This document shows, piece after piece, positions 43,317 through 51,829 of a stretch of 64,000 bases of DNA. The notes under the pieces were generated by a model, which saw only the letters and a program-made list of their open reading frames with translations, ran no database searches and was not told the origin of the DNA. Both the position numbers and the translations under genes were made by a program. The stretch is from Burkholderiales bacterium (GTDB taxonomy: Bacteria; Pseudomonadota; Gammaproteobacteria; Burkholderiales; Burkholderiaceae_C). How positions within the stretch are numbered: the first letter of the stretch is position 1; every line of letters begins with the position of its first letter. Location of the stretch: positions 148,128 to 212,127 of the forward strand of contig JAGWTH010000002.1 in assembly GCA_028868995.1 (NCBI GenBank), given 5' to 3'.

Positions 43317-44711
43317 ATGCAGCGCGTGACGCTGACCGTGGCGGCGGCGCTGTTCATGCTGCTGCTGGACGGCACCATCCTCAACACCTCCCTGCCCGCC
43401 ATGGCCCAGGCGCTGCAGGTCCCGCCGCTGACGCTCAGCGCCGCGGTCACCGTCTACCTGCTCACCGGCGCCGCCGTTCTGCCGCTGGCCAGCTGGCTGG
43501 GCGAGCGCATCGGGCTGCGCCGCCTGTTCGTGGTCGCGATCGCGGTGTTCACCGGCGCCTCGCTGCTGTGCGGGCTGGCGCAGGACGCCACGCAGCTGGT
43601 GCTGGCGCGGGCGCTGCAGGGCGTGGGCGCCGGCCTCATGATGCCCACGGGCCGCACGCTGGCGATGCGCGGCGCGCGCAAGGAGGACCTGATCGGCATC
43701 ACGGCGCTGCTCACCTGGCCGGCCCTGTTCGCGCCGGTGCTGGGCCCGCCGCTCGGGGGCTTCATCACCACCTACGCCTCCTGGCGCTGGAACTTCCTGT
43801 TGAACCTGCCCGTGGGCGCCGCCGCCGTCGTGCTGATCCAGCGCTGGGTGCCGGTGGATGCGCGCGAGTCGCCGCTGCCGCTGGACGTGCGCGGCGCGGC
43901 CGGCGCGGCGGCGGGCCTGATCCTGCTGCTGGGCGGGCTCGAATGGACGGCGCACGTGGTGGGCGAGAGCGGCGCGCGCGTGCCGGCGCTCGCGACCATC
44001 GCGGCCTGCGTAGCGATGCTGGCGTGGACCGTGCGCCACCTGCGGCGCGCCGAGCACCCGGTGGTGAGCCTGGCGCCGCTGGCGCACCGCACCTTCCGCG
44101 TGGCGACCGCCACCGGCGGCACCTACACCTCGATGTGCATCCAGGCGACGCCCTTCCTGCTGCCGCTGGCGTTCCAGCTGGCGCTGGGACGCAGCGCGGT
44201 GGACGCGGGCGCGCTGCTGCTGCCCTATTTCCTGGGCAACCTGGGCACGAAGTCGGTGACGACGCCCATCCTGCTGCGCCTGGGCTTCCGCCGTGTGCTG
44301 GTGGCCGCCGGCGCCTGCAACGCGGCCGCCATCGCGGCCTTCGCGCTGGTCGGCCCGCACACGCCCTGGCTGCCGCTGGTGGCGCTGCTGGTGTTCGCGG
44401 GCTGCGTGCGCTCCATGCTGATGACGGCGGTGAACACGCTGATGTTCGCCGACGTTCCCCCGCAGGAGCGCGCCGCCGCCTCCGGCCTGGCCACCGTGTC
44501 CATGCAGGTCGCGGGCGCCCTGGGCGTGGCCGCCGGCGCGATCGTGCTGGCGCTGTCGCAGGCCGCGCACGGCCATGCGCACCTGGGGCTGGAAGACTTC
44601 CACGCGGCTTTTGCCGCGATGGGCCTGTTCTGCGCGCTGGCGACCGTGTCCTTCTGGCGGCTGCCGCACGACGCCGGCGCCGAGATGACCCGCGCCACCG
44701 CCGCGCGCTGA
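43317..44711 (+). CDS. DHA2-type MFS transporter (multidrug efflux-like)
   Basis: Membrane protein of 464 residues with about 14 helices. Motif A-like GERIGLRRLFVVAIAVFTGAS (about 62-82) and motif C-like PALFAPVLGPPLGGFI (about 140-155) mark it as a DHA2 drug:proton antiporter. The start ATG 43317 has GGGAG upstream. It is divergent from the M20 gene and convergent with the ene-reductase, 9 bases apart. No outer-membrane or fusion-protein partner is adjacent. Confidence 0.87.
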   Translation: MQRVTLTVAAALFMLLLDGTILNTSLPAMAQALQVPPLTLSAAVTVYLLTGAAVLPLASWLGERIGLRRLFVVAIAVFTGASLLCGLAQDATQLVLARALQGVGAGLMMPTGRTLAMRGARKEDLIGITALLTWPALFAPVLGPPLGGFITTYASWRWNFLLNLPVGAAAVVLIQRWVPVDARESPLPLDVRGAAGAAAGLILLLGGLEWTAHVVGESGARVPALATIAACVAMLAWTVRHLRRAEHPVVSLAPLAHRTFRVATATGGTYTSMCIQATPFLLPLAFQLALGRSAVDAGALLLPYFLGNLGTKSVTTPILLRLGFRRVLVAAGACNAAAIAAFALVGPHTPWLPLVALLVFAGCVRSMLMTAVNTLMFADVPPQERAAASGLATVSMQVAGALGVAAGAIVLALSQAAHGHAHLGLEDFHAAFAAMGLFCALATVSFWRLPHDAGAEMTRATAAR

Positions 44712-44720
44712 ACGCCGGCC

Positions 44721-45836
44721 TTACCTTTGGCCGAAGCGCCAGCCTTCGAACAGTCCCTTGAACTGGGGCGGCTGGCAGCGCCAGTACTGCGGCGGCGCGT
44801 TCACGCTGGCGCCCAGCTGCGCCGCCGCGTGCCAGGGCCAGCGCGGGTTGTAGAGCATGCCGCGCGCCAGCGCCACCGCGTCGGCCTCGCCCTGGGCGAC
44901 GATCGCCTCGGCCTGCGCGGGATCGGTGATCAGGCCCACCGCCATGGTGGGCATGCCGGTCTCGGCGCGCACGCGCTGGGCGAACGGGACCTGGTAGCCC
45001 GGGCCGAGCGGGATCTTCTGCGCCGGCGACAGGCCGCCGGTGCTGACGTGCATGCCGGCGCAGCCGCGCGCCTTCAGTTCCCGGGCGAAGGCCAGCGTGC
45101 CTTCGGCGTCCCAGCCGCCCGGCACCCAGTCGGTGGCCGAGACGCGCACCCACAGCGGCATGCGCTCCGGCAGCGCCGCGCGCATCGCCTCGAACACCTC
45201 CAGCGGGAAGCGCATGCGGCCCTCGAGGCTGCCGCCATAGGCGTCGCTGCGCTGGTTGGCCAGCGGCGACAGGAACTGGTGCAGCAGGTAGCCGTGCGCC
45301 GCATGCAGCTCGATGCCGTCGAAGCCCAGGCGCGCGGCGCGCCGGGCGGCGGCGACGAAGTCTTCGCGCACGCGCTGCAGGTCCCGGGCCGTCAGGGCTT
45401 GCGGCGGGTCCTCGCCCTCGAGGTGCGGCACCGCGCTGGGCGCGAGCGTCTTCCAGCCGCCGGGCTCGTGCGGCAGGATCTGGCTGCCGCCCTCCCAGGG
45501 CAGGCGGCTCGAGCCCTTGCGGCCCGCATGCGAGATCTGGATGCCCAGCTTGATCGGCGAGTGGGCCCGCACCGACTGCAGCACCCGCGCCAGGGCGGCC
45601 TCGTTGGCGTCCGAGTACAGGCCCAGGTCCTTCGGCGAGATGCGGCCTTCCGGCGACACGGCCGTGGCCTCGAGGATCATCAGGCCCGCGCCCGACAGCG
45701 CCAGGTGGCCCAGGTGGATCTGGTGCCAGTCGCCGGCCGATCCCTCGTCGGCGGAGTACTGGCACATCGGCGCGATCACGATGCGGTTGGCGAGGTGCAG
45801 CGGGCCCAGGTCCCACGGCTCGAACAGTCGGCTCAT
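44721..45836 (-). CDS. Old-yellow-enzyme-family NADH:flavin oxidoreductase (YqjM/XenA-like)
   Basis: FMN-containing ene-reductase of 371 residues. Cys25 in PMCQYSA is the redox-tuning cysteine of the YqjM/XenA subclass. QISHAGRKG (about 100) and IELHAAHGYLLHQFLSP (about 178-195) carry the FMN- and substrate-binding residues. The C-terminus PPQYWRCQPPQFKG fits XenA-like enzymes. Likely role: reduction of activated C=C bonds and electrophile detoxification. AGGAAAG lies 9 bases before the ATG. Confidence 0.9.
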   Translation of the reverse strand: MSRLFEPWDLGPLHLANRIVIAPMCQYSADEGSAGDWHQIHLGHLALSGAGLMILEATAVSPEGRISPKDLGLYSDANEAALARVLQSVRAHSPIKLGIQISHAGRKGSSRLPWEGGSQILPHEPGGWKTLAPSAVPHLEGEDPPQALTARDLQRVREDFVAAARRAARLGFDGIELHAAHGYLLHQFLSPLANQRSDAYGGSLEGRMRFPLEVFEAMRAALPERMPLWVRVSATDWVPGGWDAEGTLAFARELKARGCAGMHVSTGGLSPAQKIPLGPGYQVPFAQRVRAETGMPTMAVGLITDPAQAEAIVAQGEADAVALARGMLYNPRWPWHAAAQLGASVNAPPQYWRCQPPQFKGLFEGWRFGQR

Positions 45837-45918
45837 TGCAATGCTTTCCTTGGCGCGGTTCCATCGCGCGAAGCCGCTAGCCTAAGCGATCCGGCGGCCG
45901 GGGGATTACGATGGGGTC

Positions 45919-46527
45919 ATGGAAACGCACACCTGGCTGATCTACCTGGCGGCCGCCACCGGCCTGTCGCTGTCGCCCGGACCGAACGGCCTGCTGGCGC
46001 TCACGCACGGCGCGCTGCACGGGCGCCGGATGGCGGCCTGGACGGTGGCCGGCGGCGCTCTCGGCTTCGCCACCATCATCGCGCTGTCGATGTTCGGCAT
46101 CGGCGCGCTGCTGCGCACCTCGCTGGGCTGGCTGGTGGTGATGAAGCTGGTGGGCGGCGCCTACCTGCTGTGGCTGGGCATCCAGCTGTGGCGGGCGCCG
46201 GCGCTGCAGCTGGAGGTCGCGGCCGCCACGCGCGTGGACGGGCGGACGCTGGCGCGCCAGGGCTTCCTGTCGGCCGTCACCAATCCCAAGGGCATCCTGT
46301 TCTTCGCGGCCTTCCTGCCGCAGTTCATCGACCCGGCGCATTCGCTGCTGACTCAGTTCTGGATCATGGCGGGCACCTTCGTGGCGGTGGAGATCGCCAC
46401 CGAGATGTTCATCGCCTCGGCCGCGCACCGCGTGCGGCCCTGGCTGGCGCGCGCCGGCCGCCGCTTCAACAAGGCCTGCGGCGGCGTCTTCGCCCTGATC
46501 GGGATCGCGCTGGCGGCGCGGCACTGA
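45919..46527 (+). CDS. LysE/RhtB-family translocator
   Basis: Amino-acid exporter family protein of 202 residues with six helices. The signatures GLSLSPGPNGLLALTHGALHGRR (about 15-37) and SAVTNPKGILFFAAFLPQFI (about 118-137) are visible. It is divergent from the ene-reductase. The exported substrate is unknown. Confidence 0.88.
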   Translation: METHTWLIYLAAATGLSLSPGPNGLLALTHGALHGRRMAAWTVAGGALGFATIIALSMFGIGALLRTSLGWLVVMKLVGGAYLLWLGIQLWRAPALQLEVAAATRVDGRTLARQGFLSAVTNPKGILFFAAFLPQFIDPAHSLLTQFWIMAGTFVAVEIATEMFIASAAHRVRPWLARAGRRFNKACGGVFALIGIALAARH

Positions 46528-46546
46528 GGCGTGTGCCGGCGCGGGT

Positions 46547-46693
46547 TCAGGCGAGCACCTCCAGCGTGCCGTCCATGCTCTCGTGCCCGACGCCGCGGAT
46601 GGTGTGGGTGCGGTCGCCCGTGAACATCACGAAATCGGGCGGCTGCGGCAGCGCGTTCACCGCCGCGACGGCCTTGGGCAGGGTGCCGCGGGC
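46547..46693 (-). pseudogene. Remnant of a metallophosphoesterase-like gene
   Basis: From about 46693 down to the stop at 46547, one frame reads ...RGTLPKAVAAVNALPQPP then DFVMFTGDRTHT, then GVGHESMDGTLEVLA-stop. The PxPDFVxFTGDxTH stretch looks like the second metal motif of calcineurin-like phosphoesterases. There is no start codon in frame, and the rest of such a protein is missing. The fragment directly abuts another fragment on the plus strand. Confidence 0.5.
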
Positions 46694-46770
46694 ATGGGTA
46701 CCGGGTGCTGTCGGGCCTCAACCCGCGGGAGCTGGAGGCGCTGGTGGGCGAGCTGCGTGCGGGCTCGTAG
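46694..46770 (+). pseudogene. 3' fragment of a lost gene (possibly MarR-type regulator)
   Basis: The frame YRVLSGLNPRELEALVGELRAG ends at TAG 46768-46770. It resembles the C-terminal helix of MarR-like regulators, but it is short and the call is tentative. It abuts the phosphoesterase remnant, and the 3' end of the MFS gene (stop 46718) lies inside it on the other strand. Confidence 0.35.
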
Positions 46771-47992
46771 CGGCGGCGTCTTCCTCGAAGCGCTGGCGCC
46801 GCGCCAGCCCCGGGAACAGCCGCCACCAGGCCGCGACGATCGCCAGCGTGGCCAGGCCGCCGAGCACCACCGACCCCACGGGGCCGAGCCAGGCGGCGGT
46901 GGCGCCCGACTCGAACTCGCCCAGCTGGTTGCTGGCGCCGATGAACATGGAGTTGAAGGCGCCGACCCTGCCGCGCATCGCCTCGGGCGTGTCCATCTGC
47001 ACCAGCGTCTGACGCACGACCACGCTCACCATGTCGGCCGCGCCGCTGGCCGCTAGCACCACGAGCGACAGCGCGAACTGGCGCGACAGGCCGAAGGCCA
47101 GCATGCACATCCCGTAGCAGCCCACGGCCAGCAGCAGCCAGCGGCCCACGTGGGATCGGATGGGGTGGCGTGCGAGGACCAGCGAGCACGCGAGTGCGCC
47201 CAGCGCCGGCGCCGCCCGCAGCGCACCCAGGCCCTGCGGGCCGACGTGCAGGAGGTCCCTGGCGAAGATCGGCAGCAGCGCCGTGGCGCCGCCGAACAGC
47301 ACCGCCAGCAGGTCGAGCGAGACGGCGCCGAGCAGCGGCCGGCGCGTCCCGATGAAGTGCGCGCCGGCCAGCATCGAGCGCAGGGTGGCCGGTTCGCGCT
47401 GCGCCAGCACGCGCCGGTCGCGCAGTCCCAGCATCAGCAGCTGCGCGAGGAGCAACAGAGCGGCCGACACGAGGTACACGGTGGTTCCGGTGCCCAGGAA
47501 CAGCAGGCCGGCGGCCGCGGGCCCGCCGATCACGGCGACCTGGTTGCCGGCCGAACTCAGGGCCAGGGCCCGCGCCAGCATCCCGGCCGGCACCAGGCCG
47601 GGCAGCAGCGACTGCTGCGCGGGCATCTGGAAGGTCCGTGCCGTCCCGAGCAGCACCGACACGGCGAACAGCAGGCCGCGCGTGAGGTGCCCGCCCGTGG
47701 TGGCCCACAGCAGCAGCAGGGCCGCCGCCAGCTGCAGGGCCTGCGCGATGGCGATGACGCGGCCGCGCGGATACCGGTCGGCCACGTGGCCGGCCGGCAG
47801 CGTCAGCAGCAGCACCGGCAGGAACTGCAGCAGGCCCACCAGCCCGAGGTCCCAGGCGCTGCCGGTCAGGGCGTACATCTGCCAGGCGGCGGCCACCATG
47901 GTCATCTGCGTCGCGGCGCCGGCCAGGATCCGGCCGAGCCACAGGCGCACGAATTCGCGCCGGGCGAACAGGCTGCGCAGGTCGTCGCTCAA
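46718..47992 (-). CDS. MFS transporter (EntS/MFS_3-like)
   Basis: Membrane protein of 424 residues with about 12 helices. The N-terminus RREFVRLWLGRILAGAATQMTMVAAAWQMYALTGS and PAGHVADRYPRGRVIAIAQALQ (motif A) fit the MFS_3/enterobactin-exporter type. The last 25 residues (EDAAATSPHAARPPAPPAPAG) are low-complexity and run into the scar of lost genes at 46.7 kb, so the C-terminus may be an acquired read-through. The start is taken as TTG 47992. No strong ribosome site is visible. Confidence 0.82.
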   Translation of the reverse strand: MSDDLRSLFARREFVRLWLGRILAGAATQMTMVAAAWQMYALTGSAWDLGLVGLLQFLPVLLLTLPAGHVADRYPRGRVIAIAQALQLAAALLLLWATTGGHLTRGLLFAVSVLLGTARTFQMPAQQSLLPGLVPAGMLARALALSSAGNQVAVIGGPAAAGLLFLGTGTTVYLVSAALLLLAQLLMLGLRDRRVLAQREPATLRSMLAGAHFIGTRRPLLGAVSLDLLAVLFGGATALLPIFARDLLHVGPQGLGALRAAPALGALACSLVLARHPIRSHVGRWLLLAVGCYGMCMLAFGLSRQFALSLVVLAASGAADMVSVVVRQTLVQMDTPEAMRGRVGAFNSMFIGASNQLGEFESGATAAWLGPVGSVVLGGLATLAIVAAWWRLFPGLARRQRFEEDAAATSPHAARPPAPPAPAG

Positions 47993-48088
47993 GGGCGGGG
48001 CGCAGCGGCGCGCAGGAAAGGCATGGCTGCAATCATAGGCAGCGGCTCGTCCCGTTGCCGCGGCGGGGTCAAGCCGCGCGGCGGAGGC

Positions 48089-48505
48089 TCACCCCCGCCC
48101 CCCGGTCCGCGCGGCCTCGCACACGGCGTCGTAGGTCCATTCCAGTTCCGGGCCCCGCACCGGCGTGGCCGGGCCCGGCAGGCCGGTCAGGAACACCAGC
48201 GTCCCGTTGCCGTCGTAGGCGCGGGCCGCCAGGCCGCGCACGGTGCGGCCGGCGCAGTCGAACTCGACGCGGACCGCGGTGCGGTGGATGCGCAGCCGGG
48301 GCGCCGCCGCCAGTTCCGGCACCAGGGCGGAGCGGCCCCACCAGCGCACCCAGGCCAGCGCGCGCGTGCGCTGCTGCTGCAGCGATGCGAGGTCCAACTC
48401 CACGCCGGGCGCGCCGGGCACCGGCCGCCACGAGCCCGCCTGCGTTCCCGCCGCGCCGGACAGCGCGGCGGCGGTGAGCAGCAAGGCGACGGGGCGCGGC
48501 GGCAT
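48089..48505 (-). CDS. Surface-adhesin-E-like secreted protein
   Basis: Small secreted protein of 138 residues. The signal peptide is PRPVALLLTAAALSGAAGTQAGSW. The mature part carries a conserved Cys pair (EFDCAGRTVRG and YDAVCEAAR) and WVRWWGRS, a pattern seen in the betaproteobacterial surface-adhesin-E-like family. An alternative GTG start lies two codons upstream (48511). Function unknown. Confidence 0.65.
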   Translation of the reverse strand: MPPRPVALLLTAAALSGAAGTQAGSWRPVPGAPGVELDLASLQQQRTRALAWVRWWGRSALVPELAAAPRLRIHRTAVRVEFDCAGRTVRGLAARAYDGNGTLVFLTGLPGPATPVRGPELEWTYDAVCEAARTGGRG

Positions 48506-48675
48506 GGGCACGGACGGGAGCCGGGGTGCCCCATCCTAGCCCGCCGGCGCGGCGCCTGGTCTTGCACCGCAGCACGGGGGCGGCGTTATCCTTGCCGCGC
48601 AGCGCCCCGCGGTCGCGGCCCCGGACTCCGGTCTCCTGGCCGCGGCGGGACCTCTCCGGGAACCATGGACCGACC

Positions 48676-49752
48676 TTGAACGAACAACCCCGCACCGACC
48701 TCACCCGCATCGTCCTCGCCGTGCTGTTCATCGGCGGGCTGCTGGCGGCGTCCTTCTACATCCTGCGCCCGTTCCTCGGCGCGCTGATCTGGGCCATCAT
48801 GATCGTGGTGGCGACCTGGCCCCTGCTGCTCGCGCTCGAGCGCCGCACCGGCGGCCGGCGCTGGGTGGCGGCGGCCGTCATGACGGTGCTGCTGCTGCTG
48901 GTGCTGGTCGTGCCGCTGTCGGCGGCGGTCGGCACCCTGGTGGCCAATGCCGACGCCATCGCCGGCTGGACCCATCACCTGAAGGATTTCCAGCTGCCGC
49001 TGCCCCCGGACTGGGTGCGCAACCTGCCGCTGGTGGGCGAGCGCGCGGCCGACTTCTGGGAGAACCTCGCCATGGGGGGAACCCAGGCCCTGCTCGCGCT
49101 GGTGACGCCCTACGCGGGCGTGGTGACCAAGTGGCTGGTGTCCCAGGCCGGCGGACTGGGCGCCCTGGTCCTGCAGTTCCTGCTCACCGTGGTGGCCGCG
49201 GCCGTCCTGTACGTGCAGGGCGAGGCGGTCGTGGGCTGGGTGCTGCGCTTCGGCGCGCGCCTGGGCGGCGAGCGGGGCGAGGAGGCGATCCGCCTGTCCG
49301 GGCAGGCGATCCGCGGGGTGGCGATGGGGGTGGTGGTGACCGCGATCGTGCAGACCCTGATCGGCGGCGTCGGCCTGCTGGTGGCGGGCATCCCGTTCGC
49401 CGCGGTCCTGACCGTGGGGATGTTCCTGGCGGCCGTGGCGCAGATCGGCGCGGCGCTGGTGATGATGCTGCCGGTGGTCTGGCTCTATTGGAGCGGCTCG
49501 CCGGGCTGGGGCACCTTCCTGCTGGTGGTCACCGTCGTGGTGGGCACGCTGGACAACGTGCTGCGCCCGATCCTCATCAAGAAAGGGGCCGACCTGCCCC
49601 TCCTGCTGATCTTCGTCGGCGTGATCGGCGGCCTGGTGGCCTTCGGCCTGATCGGCATCTTCGTCGGGCCGGTGGTCCTGGCCGTCACCCACACGCTGGC
49701 CAATGCGTGGATGGACAAGGAGCGGCCCGACGAGCCGGGCGTCAGGCGGTAG
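48676..49752 (+). CDS. AI-2E family transporter (YdiK-like)
   Basis: Integral membrane protein of 358 residues with about 8 helices. The N-terminal pair is TRIVLAVLFIGGLLAASFYILRPFLGALIWAIMIVVATWPLL. The C-terminal signature is LDNVLRPILIKKGADLPLLLIFVGVIGGLVAFGLIGIFVGPVVLAV. Members are linked to AI-2 export or act as Na+/H+ antiporters, and the substrate is uncertain. The start is TTG 48676. Its 3' end overlaps the convergent tctA gene by 11 bases. Confidence 0.87.
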   Translation: MNEQPRTDLTRIVLAVLFIGGLLAASFYILRPFLGALIWAIMIVVATWPLLLALERRTGGRRWVAAAVMTVLLLLVLVVPLSAAVGTLVANADAIAGWTHHLKDFQLPLPPDWVRNLPLVGERAADFWENLAMGGTQALLALVTPYAGVVTKWLVSQAGGLGALVLQFLLTVVAAAVLYVQGEAVVGWVLRFGARLGGERGEEAIRLSGQAIRGVAMGVVVTAIVQTLIGGVGLLVAGIPFAAVLTVGMFLAAVAQIGAALVMMLPVVWLYWSGSPGWGTFLLVVTVVVGTLDNVLRPILIKKGADLPLLLIFVGVIGGLVAFGLIGIFVGPVVLAVTHTLANAWMDKERPDEPGVRR

Positions 49753-51274
49753 CTTCCGCCTTGCCCTGCGCCGCCAGCCTGCGCTGTTCGGCGCGCTTCT
49801 CGCGCGTCTGGTAGACGAACGCGATGACCTGCCAGGCGACGAACAGGGCGATCAGGCCCATCAGCGTGCCGCTGATCGGGCGCGTGACGAAGGTCGAGAA
49901 GCTGCCGCGCGAGAGCAGCAGGGCACGGCGGAAGTTCTCCTCCAGCATCGGTCCCAGGATGAAGCCCAGCATCAGGGGCGACGAGTCCAGTTCCAGCCGC
50001 AGCATCAGGTAGCCCAGGAAGCCGAAGGCCGCCGTGATGAAGACGTCGTCGATGTTGTTGTTCTCGCTGTAGGTGCCGATGCAGATGAAGTACAGGATGC
50101 AGGGGAACAGCACCTTGTACGGGATCTTGAACACCGACAGCCAGTAGCGCACCAGCGGCACGTTCAGCACCACCAGGAACACGTTGCCCACCCACATCGA
50201 GGCGACCAGGCCCCAGAACAGGTCCGGGTGGCCGGCGATCATGTTCGGGCCGGGCTGGATGCCCTTGATGATGAAGGCGGCCATCATCAGCGCCATCACC
50301 GCGTTCTCGGGGATGCCGATGGACATCAGCGGGATGAAGCTGGTGCGCGCGGCGGCCTCGTCGGCGGCGGCCTGGCCGGCCACGCCTTCGATCGCGCCCT
50401 GGCCGATCTCGTCCTTGTACTTGCTGACCTTCTTGTCCAGGGCGTAGGCGGCGAACTGCGCGATCACCGGGCCGCCGCCGGGCAGGATGCCCAGGAAGGA
50501 GCCGACCGCGCTGCCGCGCAGGGCGCTGGGGATGATGCGCTTGAACTCCGCCCAGGTCGGGATCAGGTGGATCGTGCCGTTGAAGGGCGAGCGATCCTCG
50601 TGCGAGTCGAGGTTCTTGGTGATCTCCGCGATGCCGAAGCAGCCCAGCGCGATGCTCACGATGCTGATGCCGTCGGCCAGGAAGGGCAGGTCGAGCGTGA
50701 AGCGCTGCATGCCGCTGTTGACGTCGGTGCCGATCTGGCCGAGCAGCACGCCGATCAGGCACATGGCCATGCCGTTGAGCAGGCTGCCGGTGGTCACGAA
50801 GCTGACGCAGACGAAGCCCACCAGCATCAGCGCGCAGTAGTCCGCCGGGCCGAACAGGAAGGCCACCTCGCCCAGCTTGGGCGCGAACCAGGCCAGCACG
50901 ATGATGGACACCGTGCCGCCGATGAAGCTGGAGATGCCGGCGGTGAACAGGGCCAGGCCGGTCTTGCCCTTGAGCGTCATCGCGTAGCCGTCGATGCAGG
51001 CCACGATCGAGCTGGCGTGCGGGATCTTCATCGTGATCGCCGACACGCTGTCGCCGTACTGGGCGCCGTAGTAGATGCCGGCCAGCATGATCAGGGCGCC
51101 GCCGGTGGGGATGGAGTAGGTCAGCGGCAGCAGGATGGAGATCGTCGCCAGCGGGCCGAGGCCGGGCAGCAGGCCCACGAGGGTGCCCACCACGCAGCCG
51201 ATGGCGCAGTACATCAGGTTGTGCCAGGTCAGCGCGTGCTCGAACCCGAAGGCCAGGTTGTGGATGACTTCCAT
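49742..51274 (-). CDS. tctA: Tripartite tricarboxylate transporter, large permease TctA
   Basis: Inner-membrane carrier of 510 residues with about 11-12 helices. TctA signatures are GTLVGLLPGLGPLATISILLPLTY (about 30-53), GIYYGAQYGDSVSAI and GILPGGGPVIAQFAAYALDKK (about 247-267). It imports carboxylates using a TctC/Bug receptor and a cation gradient. It starts 2 bases after the tctB stop. No receptor gene is adjacent. Confidence 0.94.
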   Translation of the reverse strand: MEVIHNLAFGFEHALTWHNLMYCAIGCVVGTLVGLLPGLGPLATISILLPLTYSIPTGGALIMLAGIYYGAQYGDSVSAITMKIPHASSIVACIDGYAMTLKGKTGLALFTAGISSFIGGTVSIIVLAWFAPKLGEVAFLFGPADYCALMLVGFVCVSFVTTGSLLNGMAMCLIGVLLGQIGTDVNSGMQRFTLDLPFLADGISIVSIALGCFGIAEITKNLDSHEDRSPFNGTIHLIPTWAEFKRIIPSALRGSAVGSFLGILPGGGPVIAQFAAYALDKKVSKYKDEIGQGAIEGVAGQAAADEAAARTSFIPLMSIGIPENAVMALMMAAFIIKGIQPGPNMIAGHPDLFWGLVASMWVGNVFLVVLNVPLVRYWLSVFKIPYKVLFPCILYFICIGTYSENNNIDDVFITAAFGFLGYLMLRLELDSSPLMLGFILGPMLEENFRRALLLSRGSFSTFVTRPISGTLMGLIALFVAWQVIAFVYQTREKRAEQRRLAAQGKAEATA

Positions 51275-51276
51275 GA

Positions 51277-51699
51277 TCAGTACAGGGGCAGGTTCATGCC
51301 GAGGAGCTTGGAGAACACGAAGCACATGATCACCAGCCCGATCGAGATCTTCAGGTTGCGCTTCCAGGAGTAGTCGCTGCCGGCCAGCGTGGAGAAGAAG
51401 GTCATGAAGACGACCGCGGCCAGCATGTTCACGAACATCGTGACGACGGCGAAGCCGCACAGGCTGCCCATGATGATCGCGATGTTCTTGAAGTTGACCT
51501 CGAACTTCACCTTGTCGACGAAGCGCGAGCGGATCACCGTGGCGACGCCGATGACGAACAGCAGCGAGCTGACCAGGATGGGGAACAGGCCCGGGCCCGC
51601 GCGGGCGAAGTCGCCGATCGGGTACTTGAACGCCGTCAGGCCGAAGGCCAGGGAGATCGCCATGAGGAACAAGCCCCTGGCCAGGTTGCGGTCGATCAT
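51277..51699 (-). CDS. tctB: Tripartite tricarboxylate transporter, small permease TctB
   Basis: Membrane protein of 140 residues with four helices (RGLFLMAISLAFGLTAFKYPIGDFARAGPGLFPILVSSLLFVIGV opening is typical of TctB). It is cotranscribed with tctA. The 130-base leader upstream, next to the sensor kinase gene, contains a 6-bp hairpin (CCCGCG 51731-51736 / CGCGGG 51742-51747). Confidence 0.9.
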   Translation of the reverse strand: MIDRNLARGLFLMAISLAFGLTAFKYPIGDFARAGPGLFPILVSSLLFVIGVATVIRSRFVDKVKFEVNFKNIAIIMGSLCGFAVVTMFVNMLAAVVFMTFFSTLAGSDYSWKRNLKISIGLVIMCFVFSKLLGMNLPLY

Positions 51700-51829
51700 A
51701 GGGAGGGAGTGGGAGTTCTTGTCGTTGTCGCCCGCGGAAATCGCGGGGTGCCCGATGTTCCGGCCCGGCGCCTGACCGGAAACTGACCTCGCCCCGGTGG
51801 AAAGTACGTAAGGGATGACCGCAGGCAGG

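Noticed and set aside
51731..51747. Hairpin CCCGCG-GAAAT-CGCGGG upstream of tctB as a riboswitch
   Set aside because: Only one 6-bp stem with no further conserved structure; could be incidental in GC-rich DNA.
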